Assembly: GCA_903927605.1 (NCBI GenBank)
Contig: CAIYNT010000078.1
Span: forward strand, 1-14,624
From: an uncultured Holophagaceae bacterium
GTDB taxonomy: Bacteria > Acidobacteriota > Holophagae > Holophagales > Holophagaceae
Direction of reading: 5' to 3'
DNA: 14,624 nucleotides
Shown in pieces: positions 13,957 through 14,624 of this stretch (position 1 is its first letter; every line of letters begins with the position of its first letter). Below the pieces are notes generated by a model. It had not been told where the DNA came from. It searched no databases and saw only the letters and a program-made list of their open reading frames with translations. A program made the position numbers and the translations under genes.

Positions 13957-14624
13957 GTGAGCCTCACCACGAACGACGCCATGATCGAGATCCGCCCCTC
14001 CGCCCACGCCGCCAGTCCCGAAGAGCGGGCGAAGCGCATGACCAATCCCGGCTTCGGCCGGATCTTCACGGACCACATGGTCGTGGTCCACTACCGGGAC
14101 GGCCAGGGCTGGGACCGGGGAGTTCTGCGGGCCTACGCGCCCATCGAGCTGGATCCCGCGGCTTCGGTGTTGCACTACGGACAGGCCATCTTCGAGGGCT
14201 TCAAGGCCTACAAGCAGCCGGATGGCGCCATCGCCTGCTTCCGCCCCGAAGCCAACGCACGGCGCTTCAACACCTCGGCGGCACGGCTCGCCATGCCCGA
14301 GCTGCCGGAAGCGACCTTCCTGAGTGCGGCCAAGGCCCTGATCACGCAGGACCAGGCTTGGGTGCCCGGTGCTGTGGGCGAGAGCCTCTACATGCGCCCC
14401 CTCATGATCGCCATGGAACCCGCCCTGGGTGTGCGCCCCAGCAACGAGTACCTGTTCATCCTCCTGGCCAGCCCCAGCGGCGCCTACTTCCCCGCCGGTG
14501 TGAAGCCTGTGACCGTGTGGATCTCCGATGACTATGTCCGTGCGGCGCCCGGCGGCACCGGCTTCGCCAAGTGCGCCGGCAACTACGCCGCCAGCCTCGT
14601 GGCCCAGCGCCAGGCCCAGGGCGA
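13957..14624 (+). CDS. ilvE: Branched-chain amino acid aminotransferase, class IV PLP fold (3' truncated by window)
   Basis: The first 222 residues of a branched-chain aminotransferase, which interconverts Leu, Ile and Val with their 2-oxo acids using glutamate/2-oxoglutarate. The sequence VLHYGQAIFEGFKAY (71-85), FRPEANARRFNTSAARLAMP (95-114), SLYMRPLMIA (143-152) and the PLP-lysine motif GGTGFAKCAGNYAASL (Lys205) mark the eukaryote-like type II group, which also includes many bacterial enzymes. Members have about 355-365 residues, so roughly 60 percent is present and the frame remains open to the window end. The GTG start has an ideal AAGGAG. It follows the MocR-type gene by 32 bases and is probably in the same transcript and under its control. 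Confidence 0.93.
   Translation, partial: MSLTTNDAMIEIRPSAHAASPEERAKRMTNPGFGRIFTDHMVVVHYRDGQGWDRGVLRAYAPIELDPAASVLHYGQAIFEGFKAYKQPDGAIACFRPEANARRFNTSAARLAMPELPEATFLSAAKALITQDQAWVPGAVGESLYMRPLMIAMEPALGVRPSNEYLFILLASPSGAYFPAGVKPVTVWISDDYVRAAPGGTGFAKCAGNYAASLVAQRQAQG

Overview
The window looks like a chromosomal segment of a GC-rich, Gram-negative, respiring bacterium. Lipoproteins, an OmpA-family protein, a MacA-type adaptor, a DUF4136 lipoprotein and nuo genes ending in nuoM-nuoN fit Acidobacteriota, possibly the Holophagae (Geothrix/Holophaga type). That placement is inference from gene content and base composition, not from a marker gene. No tRNA, rRNA, CRISPR array, insertion sequence or phage gene is visible.

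Layout. Positions 1-2324 (+) hold the end of the complex I operon: the 3' part of nuoM, overlapping by 4 bases the complete nuoN. Positions 2435-6692 (+) hold an export cluster: a MacA-like periplasmic adaptor with a large insertion, a stand-alone MacB/FtsX-type permease with no ATPase gene beside it, and an MFS exporter. The permease is flanked by short sequences that look like the 5' end and the 3' end of a related permease gene. Positions 6693-6757 hold a strong hairpin and a heptad repeat between convergent genes. On the minus strand follow tpx (thiol peroxidase, 6758-7255), an OmpA-like envelope protein (7361-8197) and a small secreted protein of unknown function (8279-8692). A 474-base gap (8693-9166) separates these from a plus-strand queuosine-precursor transporter of the YhhQ family (9167-9886). 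Its stop codon interlocks through a shared CTAG with the stop of a minus-strand GH44 glycoside hydrolase lipoprotein (9883-11574). Upstream of that on the minus strand is a DUF4136 lipoprotein (11741-12280). A divergent intergenic region with repeated GGTCTG motifs leads to a MocR-type (GntR plus aminotransferase-fold) regulator (12461-13924), followed after 32 bases by a branched-chain aminotransferase gene, ilvE, cut off by the window end.

How the genes work together: nuoM/nuoN complete the proton-pumping arm of NADH dehydrogenase. The adaptor, permease and MFS protein look like a drug, lipid or metabolite export locus. The MocR regulator and ilvE are probably one transcription unit with a candidate operator upstream. 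Most genes are ordinary for their families. The part that most deserves a second look is the duplicated gene-end scars around the permease, together with the missing ATPase.
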